64,000 bases of DNA, taken from Acidobacteriaceae bacterium (lineage in GTDB: Bacteria; Acidobacteriota; Terriglobia; Terriglobales; Acidobacteriaceae). The DNA is taken from the NCBI GenBank assembly GCA_003134995.1, contig PLDC01000013.1, positions 1 through 64,000 of the forward strand, read 5' to 3'. Within the stretch, counting starts at the first letter, position 1; every line of letters starts with the position of its first letter. Under the pieces are notes generated by a model that was not told the origin of the DNA, ran no database searches, and saw nothing but the letters and a program-made list of their open reading frames with translations. A program made the translations under genes and the position numbers. Of this stretch, positions 37,189-44,715 are shown piece after piece.

Positions 37189-37244
37189 CAGAACCGAGAG
37201 CCGAGAACTGAGAACTGAGAACTGAGAACTGAGAACTGAGAACC
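37189..37244. repeat. Heptanucleotide tandem repeat (GAGAACT)
   Basis: Five exact GAGAACT copies (37203-37237) are flanked by variant copies (CAGAACC, GAGAGCC before; GAGAACC after). It lies between pstS and the FAH gene, 4 bases from the pstS stop. Confidence 0.9.
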
Positions 37245-37248
37245 ACAC

Positions 37249-38307
37249 CTACTGCAGATCTTTAGCCCTCTTTCGCACCGAGGCGAGCAAGGCTGCGGGC
37301 AGTTCGGCATAGCCTTCCTGCACAGCAAATTGCTGACCGTCCGAGTATACCCAGTCAAGCAGATTGCCCAGGGCGATCGCACGAGCGGAATCCGACGGTG
37401 CACTTCGCAGATAGATCCAGGTGAAACTGGTGATAGGAAAAGAATCAGCCCCGGGTGCGTTGGTTAGTGAAGCGGAAAAGCTATTCCACCGTGGGGCTTC
37501 GGTCGCCTCGCACGCCGCAGCAATGCTTCTGTCGGAAGCCTTGACGAACTTTCCGGCGGGATTCAGCACCGCAGCCTGGGGAATGCTATTTTTCACCGCA
37601 TATTGATATTCGACATAGCCGATGGAACCTGTGCTGCTTTTCACCTTTTCAGCCATATCGGAACTTCGTTCGGCAGCCGTTCCTACGGGCCACTTGGGCG
37701 AAGGCGTGGTTCCAACTTCCGCGCGAAACTTTGAACTGGCCTTGGAAAGAAACTCAGTGAATACGTAGTTGGACCCTTTGCCTGCGGGGCGGTTCACCAC
37801 TTGTATTGGAAGATTCGGCAAATCCATCCCGGGATTGAGCTTCGCAATTTGCGGCGCGTTCCAAACCTTCAGATCGCCGAGAAAAATTCCAGCCAGCACT
37901 TCGCCAGAAAGCCGTAGCTCTTGGTGGACGTCAGGCAGGTTGTAGATGGGAACGATTCCGACAAGCACCACCGGCAATTCGACCAGCCCACCCTCTTTCC
38001 GTTCTTTGTCTGTGAGCTGAGCTTCCCCGGCGCCAAAATCACCCGCGCCATGAGACATCTGCTTGATTCCTTCGGTTGTGCCGACCGTCAGGTATCGCAT
38101 TTGAATGCCGGCGTTATGCTTGGCGTACTCCTGCGTCCAACGATTGTAAAGCGGTGCAGGGACGCTCGATCCCGATCCCACAAGCACAACTGCATTTTGG
38201 GCGTTGGCAGGAACACTGCGGAGGGCAAGAACGAATAACCCCAAGATCAAAAACGTCGAGACATTCCTCGATCGCTTGGACTTCGTACGTCCTGCAGTTG
38301 CGAGCAT
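37249..38307 (-). CDS. pstS: PstS-type phosphate-binding protein
   Basis: The 352 residues start at MLATAGRTKSK (ATG 38307 after GGGGG). A signal peptide ends near ANAQ (about residue 37). The mature protein has the PstS phosphate loop regions GSGSSVPAPLYNRW, GTTEGIKQMSHGAGDFGAGEAQ, VVLVGIVPIYNLP, VNRPAGKGSNYVFTEFLSK and GSIGYVEYQYA. It binds phosphate in the periplasm for an ABC importer, but pstC, pstA and pstB are not in the window, so it is a solitary copy. The nearby OprO/P-type porin could be a partner. No PHO box was recognised upstream. Confidence 0.85.
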   Translation of the reverse strand: MLATAGRTKSKRSRNVSTFLILGLFVLALRSVPANAQNAVVLVGSGSSVPAPLYNRWTQEYAKHNAGIQMRYLTVGTTEGIKQMSHGAGDFGAGEAQLTDKERKEGGLVELPVVLVGIVPIYNLPDVHQELRLSGEVLAGIFLGDLKVWNAPQIAKLNPGMDLPNLPIQVVNRPAGKGSNYVFTEFLSKASSKFRAEVGTTPSPKWPVGTAAERSSDMAEKVKSSTGSIGYVEYQYAVKNSIPQAAVLNPAGKFVKASDRSIAAACEATEAPRWNSFSASLTNAPGADSFPITSFTWIYLRSAPSDSARAIALGNLLDWVYSDGQQFAVQEGYAELPAALLASVRKRAKDLQ

Positions 38308-38527
38308 TACCCCCCCAATAGGCACATTAGTTGAATTCAAATCTATTCCATGAATACGAGAAGTGAAGATAACTATGGTAAGTAACCTTCTTTTCCACTG
38401 AACCAGGTCTTTTGACCAGCAACCATTGTCAGAGTTGGAACGTCCGAAGCTTGTAGGGTTTTGTTTGCGTCAGGACCGAAAATTTATGGTGTAAGATGCT
38501 CACGATCTAACTGGTCGAACGATATTT

Positions 38528-39355
38528 ATGCCACTTGATAAAGTCGAAAGTTTGGCGAGTGAACTTTTGTCTGCGTATGGGACGGGCCAGATGGTTTCTG
38601 TTATTCCCTCCGCGCGTCCCGGTTTCGACCTCAAAATGGCTTATGAGGTTGAAGCCACACTGAGGCGGTTGCGCGAAGCGGAAGGACATCGATCTGTTGG
38701 CCGCAAGGTTGGTTTTGCCAATAAGGCCATGTGGCGGGTGCTGAAACTCGAAACCTTGCTATGGGCCCACATGTATGACGACACCGTGCATTACAGCGAA
38801 GGCAACTCTGCATCGCTCACGCTGGCACATCCGCGTTCGCTGAAGATCGAACCAGAGATTGTCTTCGGCTTGAAACAGCCAGTGATGGAAGGTTCTGATG
38901 CCGCAGCCGCCCTCGCATCTGTGGATTGGCTGGCGATTGGATTTGAAATCATCGATTGCCCTTTTCCCGAATGGAAGTTCGAAGCCAGTGATTTCGTAGC
39001 GTCTTTCGGATTTCATGCGGCGCTCGTGGTTGGCGAGCGAATGCAAATTCAGCGTGATCTGATCCCAGGTCTGGTGACTGCCCTTCCGCAACTTAAGGTG
39101 CGGATTTTGAAGGGCGGAGAATTCGTAGAAGAAGGATCCGGCAAAAACTCGTTGAAGAGTCCTGCCTTGTGCCTTGCGGAGATGGGCACCGCCATCGGCC
39201 GGAGGTTCCCAAACGAGCCGTTGAGCGCGGGGGAGATCGTCAGCTCTGGAACCCTGACAGGCGGACATTCCACGGAATGGGGCGATGTTTGGACCGTGGA
39301 GGTTGAGGGGCTGCCTTTGCCGCCGTTGACCCTTACGCTTCTGCCGCCGCGATAA
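38528..39355 (+). CDS. 2-keto-4-pentenoate hydratase / oxalocrotonate decarboxylase-like enzyme
   Basis: The 275-residue protein fits the MhpD/DmpH group of the FAH superfamily: ARPGFDLKMAYEVEATL, GRKVGFANKAMW, EPEIVFGLKQPV, FEIIDCPFP, ASDFVASFGFHAALVVGE, and GEIVSSGTLTGG. The metal ligands E-x-E (IEPEIVF) and the later Glu are present. Relatives act in meta-cleavage aromatic breakdown, adding water to or decarboxylating 2-hydroxydienoates. No other pathway genes adjoin it except the FAH-family gene 1.5 kb away. The start ATG at 38528 has no strong ribosome binding site. Confidence 0.82.
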   Translation: MPLDKVESLASELLSAYGTGQMVSVIPSARPGFDLKMAYEVEATLRRLREAEGHRSVGRKVGFANKAMWRVLKLETLLWAHMYDDTVHYSEGNSASLTLAHPRSLKIEPEIVFGLKQPVMEGSDAAAALASVDWLAIGFEIIDCPFPEWKFEASDFVASFGFHAALVVGERMQIQRDLIPGLVTALPQLKVRILKGGEFVEEGSGKNSLKSPALCLAEMGTAIGRRFPNEPLSAGEIVSSGTLTGGHSTEWGDVWTVEVEGLPLPPLTLTLLPPR

Positions 39356-39359
39356 CTAT

Positions 39360-39878
39360 TTATCGATGGATGAGGTCAAACGTTACGGCCCCGGCCGAGG
39401 AACCGATGTTCGTCAAGGATACGAAGCGTTCCAGTTTGTGATGGCCGGTCTTGTGGAAGAAATAACTGAGAGCGACCACGCCCGCCGTCTCACCAGCGAA
39501 GTTCATTGCAAGCATAGGAGTACTGCCGGTGAAGACTCGAGTTACAGGGTTCAGCTCCTGTCCGCCGCCGCGCAGGTTGTCGCGCGTTACGACGAAGTCA
39601 GCCGCGTTGAAGGCGGCAGTAGTGGCAAAAAGAAAAGTGTTTTCGCGATCCCAGAATCGATGGCTGGGAGCTTCTGGCAGCGTCGCAGGTTGCACCGTGG
39701 TGATTGCGGGAGTCGGCGTGAATGCAGCGGGTTGCATCGCCGCGGGTTGAAGCAGCGCGGCCGAAACTTCCTGGCAGAGCGCCGGTTGACACAAGCCCAG
39801 AACGCCCAGCAAAAGTGCTGTCCGAGGGTCCAGAATCGAGCTCCAAGTTTTCCGCATGACTTTTGTGTATATCGGCAT
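39360..39878 (-). CDS. Exported or membrane protein of unknown function
   Basis: The 172 residues (start 39878, or ATG 39857) have a hydrophobic signal-like stretch (ALLLGVLGLCQPALC), a Pro/Thr/Ala-rich linker (45-75), then WDRENTFLFATTAAFNAADFVVTRDNLRGGG, and two weak membrane helices. The pattern RFWDRENTFLF...NAADF and FHKTGHHKLER occurs, as I recall, in small Acidobacteriota membrane proteins, but it has no assigned function. It converges on the hydratase gene with 4 bases between the stops. Confidence 0.6.
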   Translation of the reverse strand: MPIYTKVMRKTWSSILDPRTALLLGVLGLCQPALCQEVSAALLQPAAMQPAAFTPTPAITTVQPATLPEAPSHRFWDRENTFLFATTAAFNAADFVVTRDNLRGGGQELNPVTRVFTGSTPMLAMNFAGETAGVVALSYFFHKTGHHKLERFVSLTNIGSSAGAVTFDLIHR

Positions 39879-40035
39879 TGGCCACCTGTACCAGTACTAA
39901 CGCAAGGGCAGGGCCAAGCGGAATGGCCCCTCAGTGCTACTAAAGCGTTTAGAATGATTACTTTGGAGTTGGCCAGAGTTACTGGGGTTACTCTGCCGAG
40001 GTGCAAATAATTGCACAGAAGGCCGGATTCTGCAA

Positions 40036-40638
40036 CTACTTTGAGAGGGACGCCAGTGCCTCCCGGAACAGCGAATCGAATGATCCGCTTTTTTCTTTGC
40101 CCAAACCATTCTTGACCGCGCTTGCCAGCGCCTTCTCGGCCAAAGGGCGCTGGTAGCCTAGGTTCATCAGCGCCGAGAGAACATCTTCTTCTATAGCGCT
40201 CATCGCGGGCGCGGTTGGGGTCGAGATTCCTGTCGCCGGGGGCAACTTGTCTCGCAGCTCCAATACCATGCGCTCGGCGGTCTTCTTGCCTATGCCCGGA
40301 ATTTTCGTGAGGCGCGCCAGGTCATTGCCGCGGATCGCGCCGGAAAGTTCATCCGCCGCCATCCCGCTCAGAATGGTGATGGCCAGCTTAGCCCCGATGC
40401 CGCTCACGGTCATGAGCTTTTCGAACAGTTGCTTTTCAGCGGGACGCAGAAATCCGTAAAGCGCAATCACATCCTCGCGCACATGCGTGTGGATGTGCAG
40501 CGCGACCTCGGAACCAGCGGAAGGTAATTCGGAAAAGGTCGGGACGCTGATATTCACTTCGTAGCCGACGCCGCCAGTCTCAACCACAACTTGATTGGGA
40601 TGCTTGGCCAGCAATTTTCCGCGTAGGTGAGCAATCAT
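40036..40638 (-). CDS. ruvA: Holliday junction helicase subunit RuvA
   Basis: The 200 residues show all three RuvA domains: the N-terminal OB fold (MIAHLRGKLLAK...GVGYEVNISVPT), two helix-hairpin-helix motifs (VSGIGAKLAI near 78-87, IPGIGKKTAERM near 113-124) and the C-terminal RuvB-binding domain (EEDVLSALMNLGYQRPLAEKAL). It binds four-way junctions and loads RuvB. ruvB and ruvC are not adjacent. Its start codon is 3 bases from a long intergenic hairpin. Confidence 0.97.
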   Translation of the reverse strand: MIAHLRGKLLAKHPNQVVVETGGVGYEVNISVPTFSELPSAGSEVALHIHTHVREDVIALYGFLRPAEKQLFEKLMTVSGIGAKLAITILSGMAADELSGAIRGNDLARLTKIPGIGKKTAERMVLELRDKLPPATGISTPTAPAMSAIEEDVLSALMNLGYQRPLAEKALASAVKNGLGKEKSGSFDSLFREALASLSK

Positions 40639-40640
40639 GT

Positions 40641-40744
40641 CAGTACCTAGTATCGAGTACCTAGTACCAAGTAGCCGCGCGGTACCCCCGAAGTCAACGA
40701 TCAGGACTCGGCACTCGCTACTGGGTACTAGGTACTCGGTACTG
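40641..40744. repeat. Long imperfect hairpin of (G)TACC-TAG units upstream of ruvA
   Basis: The left arm (40641-40674) contains cagtacctag, gagtacctag and taccaagtag; the right arm (40713-40744) is its complement (ctactgggtactaggtactcggtactg). About 38 bases separate the arms. It lies in the ruvA leader, between ruvA and the HU gene. Confidence 0.75.
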
Positions 40745-40758
40745 TTCTTCAGACAACG

Positions 40759-40787
40759 AAAACGGCAGGGCCGACCCCCTGCCGTTT
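40759..40787 (-). terminator. Terminator of the HU gene
   Basis: AAACGGCAGG and CCTGCCGTTT form a strong stem with a 9-base loop, and on the minus strand it is followed by a short T-run (TTTTCG). It lies 27 bases after the HU stop codon. Confidence 0.8.
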
Positions 40788-40813
40788 CGAAGAGATCCCC
40801 TACTATCTGTTCG

Positions 40814-41092
40814 CTATTTCTTGTTGACGGTTTTCTTCAGTTCGGCCCCAGGGGTAAACTTCGCGACCTTGCGGGCGGCAATCTTGATAGTGGCGCCGGT
40901 TTGCGGATTGCGCCCGTTACGGGCCTTTCTCTGCGATACCGAGAAAGTGCCGAAACCTATCAGAGCTACGCGATCCCCTTTTCGCAATGCGCCAGTAATG
41001 CTGCTCACGGCGGTGTCAATCGCAGTTGTAGCTTGCGCTTTGCTGATCTCACAAGCGCCTGCGATCTTATCGACTAGATCGGCTTTATTCAT
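40814..41092 (-). CDS. HU-family histone-like DNA-binding protein
   Basis: The 92 residues start at MNKADLVDKIA (ATG 41092, with AGGAGAG just upstream); the longer reading frame is not supported. HU features are complete: the N-terminal helices, GDRVALIGFGTFSVSQRKARNGRNPQTG (the beta arm with the family signature G-F-G-T-F and R-x-G-x-N-P) and the C-terminal KFTPGAELKKTVNKK. It binds and bends DNA nonspecifically. It has its own terminator. Confidence 0.97.
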   Translation of the reverse strand: MNKADLVDKIAGACEISKAQATTAIDTAVSSITGALRKGDRVALIGFGTFSVSQRKARNGRNPQTGATIKIAARKVAKFTPGAELKKTVNKK

Positions 41093-41477
41093 TTGTCTCT
41101 CCTCGCAGGTCTCTTTCACTTGCATACACAGCCGCACTGGGATAACAAAAGCTCGCGGCTGAGTTGGGAAACCTGACGGGACGTATTCTCCTCTCTCTGC
41201 GGAGAATGTCAACTGTGAAAATCCGCGCCGGAAGCCTGTTTTGCACTCCCCCCTACCGGAATGCGGCTGGAGACGCCGGCTGCGGGCGAAGTATGTTCTT
41301 CGCTGACCACCAGCCACTGACTGTCACTGACCACTGACCAGTGTTTTTCCTCCTTTCTCCACAGCACCGGTGACGCCTTCACAGCTTGTGCACAGGCCGC
41401 CCTCGTTTCGCACTTGCAGGAAGCTGGCGTGCTGGTGCAAAGTCAGATAAGACACTCTCAAGGATCAAAGAAGAAGG
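41093..41477. other. Gene-free region between HU and DnaC-like genes
   Basis: In these 385 bases I see no gene. They should contain the HU promoter (minus) and the promoter of the DnaC-like gene (plus). At 41302-41343 there are degenerate tandem units (ctgaccac, actgactg, actgacc, actgacc), related to the GGTCAG element inside mnmE. Confidence 0.6.
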
Positions 41478-42305
41478 TTGAAGTTGATCAAGACAGCAGC
41501 AGAAGTTTGTCCGCTATGCGAAGGGACAGGATGGAAGACGCTTCCCGCCAATCCCGGCTCGCACAAGAATACGAATACGAGTACGAATGCGAGTTCCAAT
41601 AAAGACCGCCGAGTCACCCGTTGCGATTGCCAGTTGCGAGCGCGAGCCGGAACCCTGCTATCAGCTGCGAGAATTCCAAAGAGATATGAGCATTGTGAAC
41701 TCGCCAGCTACACGACGGATTTTCCCGGAGCGCACCCCTCGTTGGCCTTTGCCTATGTCTCGGCCGCGAAATTCGCGCAGGAGTACGATCCTCGCGCCGG
41801 GACAGGCCTTCTGGTTATCGGCAAGATCGGCACGGGGAAGACTCACCTGGCAGTTGCGATCATCAAGGAGTTGATTCTCAACAAAGGCATTGCCTGCTTG
41901 TTCTACGATTATCGCGAGCTCTTGAAAGAGATTCAAAATTCATATAATGCCGCAGTTCAAACCACCGAACTGGATGTTCTTCGTCCGGTCTTTGAAACCG
42001 ATGTTCTGGTTCTCGACGAATTGGGCGCGGTGAAACCTACGGAATGGGTTTGGGACACGGTGAGTCTGATCCTCAATACCCGCTACAACAATAACCGCAC
42101 CACAATCATTACAACGAACTTTGAAGATCAGCCTGCAGCCGGCGCCAATGGTTCCGGTTCTGCCGTCCGAGCTGCCACGCGTGCAGAAACCCTCGGCGAC
42201 CGCATCGGGGAACGCATGCGCTCGCGCCTGCACGAAATGTGCCGGGTTATCAAGATGGAGGGTGAAGACTTCCGCCAGAAGTTCCGCAGCGCCAGCTTCC
42301 GGTGA
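41478..42305 (+). CDS. DnaC/IstB-like AAA+ ATPase (putative helicase loader)
   Basis: The 275 residues (TTG at 41478, or TTG at 41484 after AGAAGG) start with a possible zinc site (CPLCEGTGW ... CDC), a low-complexity stretch (NTNTSTNASSN) and the ATPase core: Walker A GKIGTGKTHLA, Walker B VLVLDELGA, sensor-1 ITTNF and the arginine region LGDRIGERMRSRLHEMCRVI. It resembles DnaC/DnaI loaders of the replicative helicase. No transposase gene adjoins it, so IstB is less likely. The low-complexity part is encoded by imperfect hexanucleotide repeats (aatacg-like) at about 41568-41600. Confidence 0.85.
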   Translation: MKLIKTAAEVCPLCEGTGWKTLPANPGSHKNTNTSTNASSNKDRRVTRCDCQLRARAGTLLSAARIPKRYEHCELASYTTDFPGAHPSLAFAYVSAAKFAQEYDPRAGTGLLVIGKIGTGKTHLAVAIIKELILNKGIACLFYDYRELLKEIQNSYNAAVQTTELDVLRPVFETDVLVLDELGAVKPTEWVWDTVSLILNTRYNNNRTTIITTNFEDQPAAGANGSGSAVRAATRAETLGDRIGERMRSRLHEMCRVIKMEGEDFRQKFRSASFR

Positions 42306-42382
42306 GCTGCCATCGCGTGTTTGCTGGCAAGGAATCTTGAGCGCCTGCTACTATCTGCTTTTCTTACTAGAAGGGATCAATC

Positions 42383-42697
42383 ATGCGCTGGTACCACTAT
42401 GTCGCGTACTTCTTCGGCGGAGCTTTTCTGGCGAACGCCTTACCCCATCTCGGCAATGGAATTTCCGGTCACGCCTTCCAGAGTCCCTTCGCATCGCCGC
42501 CCGGGGAAGGTTTGTCCTCAGCGATGGTGAATGTCGCATGGGGCCTGTTCAACCTTGCCATCGGCTACCTGCTCGTCTGTCGAGTCGGCAACTTCAATCT
42601 GCGCGAGACCCGGCATGTGCTCATCCTCGGTGCGGGCATTCTGATCATGTCGTTCATGCTTGCACACTCGTTCGGGCGCTTCCATGGAGGGTTGTGA
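42383..42697 (+). CDS. Small membrane protein of unknown function (104 aa)
   Basis: Three membrane helices are predicted by eye (about 5-22, 47-66, 78-97) with MRWYHYVAYFFGGAFLANALPHLGNG at the start, split by a short loop, and HSFGRFHGGL at the end. The AGAAGGGATC before the ATG is a good ribosome binding site. It follows the DnaC-like gene by 77 bases. The N-terminal WYHYVAYFFGGAFLAN pattern recalls a conserved family of small bacterial inner-membrane proteins without known role. Confidence 0.7.
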   Translation: MRWYHYVAYFFGGAFLANALPHLGNGISGHAFQSPFASPPGEGLSSAMVNVAWGLFNLAIGYLLVCRVGNFNLRETRHVLILGAGILIMSFMLAHSFGRFHGGL

Positions 42698-42731
42698 GTT
42701 TGCCTGCCCGGTCAGACGATCCAAGACCATG

Positions 42732-42832
42732 GCCACGGATCTGCACGAATTTTCACAGGTCAAGAGGACTCCCTGCTCGAATGTTTCTCCTAGGATCTGA
42801 TTTATCCGTGAGAATCTGTGTTAATCCGTGGC
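42732..42832. repeat. Dispersed GCCACGGAT...ATCCGTGGC inverted repeat
   Basis: The left end GCCACGGAT (about 42732) and the right end ATCCGTGGC (ending about 42832) are complementary, and the inner parts (ttttcacagg, agaatctgtg) are imperfectly so. The motif ATCTGTGTTAATCCGTGG is, from memory, common between genes in several soil phyla. It lies upstream of the UvrC-like gene. Confidence 0.6.
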
Positions 42833-42873
42833 AAAACAAGTTCTCCTTGCTAAATCCGCACTAAAATGGCTTT

Positions 42874-44094
42874 GTGCTGACCGAGCGGGTAGAATTCGCT
42901 GCTGAACGCGATGCGGAAATCTTCGCCGCCATCCCTGCGGCTCCGGCGGTATTTCTGCTTCGCGGAGAGGACGCGCAAGCCGAGCCTTACGTCAGCAAGA
43001 CTGCCAACCTTCGCCGCCGTCTGCAACGCTTGTTGGGGCCGGTCGAAGAACGTACTAAGAAACTGAATCTGCGCGATCGCGTCCGCTCGATCGAGTACGC
43101 GCCGACCGGTTCCGACTTCGAATCCGGCTTCCTGCTCTATAAGGTTTTGCGCGAAACGTTTCCCAAGACCTACGGCAATCGCATGCGCTTTCGCTTCGCG
43201 CCGCTGATCAAGCTGCATCTCGAAAACCAATTTCCCCGTGCTTCCATCACCACGCGAGTGGGGCGCCTTAAGGGCCACAACCTTTACTACGGGCCATTCC
43301 AGTCGCGCACTGCCGCCGAGAAGTTCATGAACGATTCGCTCGACTTCTTCAAAATACGCCGCTGTGTCGACGACCTGCATCCCGACCCGCAGTTTCCCGG
43401 CTGCATCTATTCCGAGATGAAGATGTGCCTTGCGCCTTGTTTCAAGGGCTGCACGGACGATGAATATTCTGCCGAAGTAAACCGCGTGCAGGCTTACTTC
43501 GATTCCGGTGGCGAATCTCTGTCTCGCGAATTTTCCGCACAACGGGACGCCGCCTCGGCCAGTCTTGCATTCGAAGACGCTGCCGCGATTCACGTTCGCC
43601 TGGAAAAACTGAAGCCAATCCTGGGCCAGTTTCCGGAAATCGTCCGTCGCCTCGATCGCCTTTCGGCGCTCATCATTCAACCCAGCCATCTTCCGGACTC
43701 TGTCACTTTCTTCCGCATCGACAGCGGGGCGATTTTCGGACCGGTTGCGTTTTGCATCCAACCTGCCGAGCACATGAAATCACAATCCATGGAATCGCGT
43801 GTGCTGGCCGTTCTCGATTCGTTCCCCCCAGCGAAAGCCTGTCCCGCGCTCGAAACCATGGAGCACCTGGCAATTCTCAGGCGCTGGTACTATCGCGGCC
43901 GGCGCACGGGCGAAATATTCCTCGAGGATGACAAAGGTGTGCTTCCGATGCGCCGCATCGTGCGTGGGATTGCGCGTGTTCTGAGAGGCGAAAGGCCGGA
44001 AGAGGATTTACTCGAACAGGCAAAGGTTCGGGAGGGAATTATGGAGTTCCCAACTGAGACGAAAGAAGCTGAGCAAGAAGGGAAATCGCAATGA
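42874..44094 (+). CDS. UvrC-like protein lacking the C-terminal nuclease half
   Basis: The 406 residues start with a GTG at 42874. The N-terminal GIY-YIG-like domain (about 15-100; GVFLLRG equivalent [24 protein letters not shown]) is followed by the UvrC middle region ([36 protein letters not shown], with the conserved cysteines). The RNase H-like domain and HhH of full UvrC (about 600 residues) are absent. The canonical GIY and YIG triplets are altered (VFLL and YVSK), so catalysis is uncertain. It resembles Cho-type short homologues. The stop overlaps the DinB gene start as ATGA. Confidence 0.82.
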   Translation: MLTERVEFAAERDAEIFAAIPAAPAVFLLRGEDAQAEPYVSKTANLRRRLQRLLGPVEERTKKLNLRDRVRSIEYAPTGSDFESGFLLYKVLRETFPKTYGNRMRFRFAPLIKLHLENQFPRASITTRVGRLKGHNLYYGPFQSRTAAEKFMNDSLDFFKIRRCVDDLHPDPQFPGCIYSEMKMCLAPCFKGCTDDEYSAEVNRVQAYFDSGGESLSREFSAQRDAASASLAFEDAAAIHVRLEKLKPILGQFPEIVRRLDRLSALIIQPSHLPDSVTFFRIDSGAIFGPVAFCIQPAEHMKSQSMESRVLAVLDSFPPAKACPALETMEHLAILRRWYYRGRRTGEIFLEDDKGVLPMRRIVRGIARVLRGERPEEDLLEQAKVREGIMEFPTETKEAEQEGKSQ

Positions 44095-44597
44095 CGAAAG
44101 GCGCAACGAAAATCAAAGATCCAAACAGCAAACAACTTCGCGAACACGTGCTCTACCTTCTCAATGGCGGGGGTGCTCACGCCAGGTTTGATGACGTCGT
44201 GAAGAACATGCCAGAAGAATTGCGGGGCGCAAAGCCGAACGGGCTCCCGCACACCGCATGGATGCTGCTTGAACACCTTCGCTTGGCGCAGTGGGACATT
44301 CTTGAATTCAGCCGCAACGCAAAGTACACGTCTCCCAAATGGCCTGAGGGATACTGGCCGCAGAAGCAAGCTCCGCCGGGTGCCGCTGCGTGGAACAAGA
44401 GCATTCAACAATTCCGCAAGGACCTGAAAGCTATGCAGGATCTGGTTGCGAATCCAAAGAATGATCTGTACGCGCGCATTCCATGGGGCGATGGCCAGAC
44501 CATTCTGCGCGAGGCTTTGCTACTCGCCGATCACAACGCCTACCATCTCGGTCAGTTAGTCGACGTACGCCGACTGCTCGGAGCCTGGAAGGGATAG
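44091..44597 (+). CDS. DinB-family protein
   Basis: The 168 residues form a four-helix DinB/DUF664 fold with the three-histidine metal pattern: [11 protein letters not shown] (first His) and [20 protein letters not shown] (the H-x3-H pair). Members are metal-dependent thiol transferases or unknown. Its start overlaps the UvrC-like stop by 4 bases, so the two are translationally coupled, which hints at a shared DNA-damage or detoxification role. Confidence 0.85.
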   Translation: MTKGATKIKDPNSKQLREHVLYLLNGGGAHARFDDVVKNMPEELRGAKPNGLPHTAWMLLEHLRLAQWDILEFSRNAKYTSPKWPEGYWPQKQAPPGAAAWNKSIQQFRKDLKAMQDLVANPKNDLYARIPWGDGQTILREALLLADHNAYHLGQLVDVRRLLGAWKG

Positions 44598-44658
44598 ATC
44601 TGGCGGGGATAGAGAAGAGCCGCCGAGACGGCGGCGCCACGAAAAACTGCTCCACAAG

Positions 44659-44695
44659 AAAATCAAGCCGGCCCTTTCGGACCGGCTCGATTGCT
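44659..44695 (-). terminator. Terminator of the S53 peptidase gene
   Basis: AATC(A/G)AGCCGG and CCGGCTCGATT form a stem around a 10-base loop; on the minus strand CCGGCTTGATTTTC follows. It lies about 20 bases after the peptidase stop. Confidence 0.75.
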
Positions 44696-44715
44696 TCACC
44701 AAACTACTCAGCTCT

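Noticed and set aside
37189-37244. CRISPR-like array
   Set aside because: The repeats are only 7 bases long and directly adjacent, with no spacers and no cas genes.
38401-38420. Inverted repeat AGGTC-TTTT-GACC upstream of the hydratase as a further GntR site
   Set aside because: The spacer between GGTC and GACC is 4 bases, not 9 as in the other sites, and the flanks do not match; it may be a site for another regulator.
38308-38527. PHO box before pstS
   Set aside because: I could not find a pair of CTGTCAT-like repeats at PHO box spacing.
41478-42305. IstB of an IS21 element
   Set aside because: No istA-like transposase or terminal inverted repeats are seen near the DnaC-like gene.
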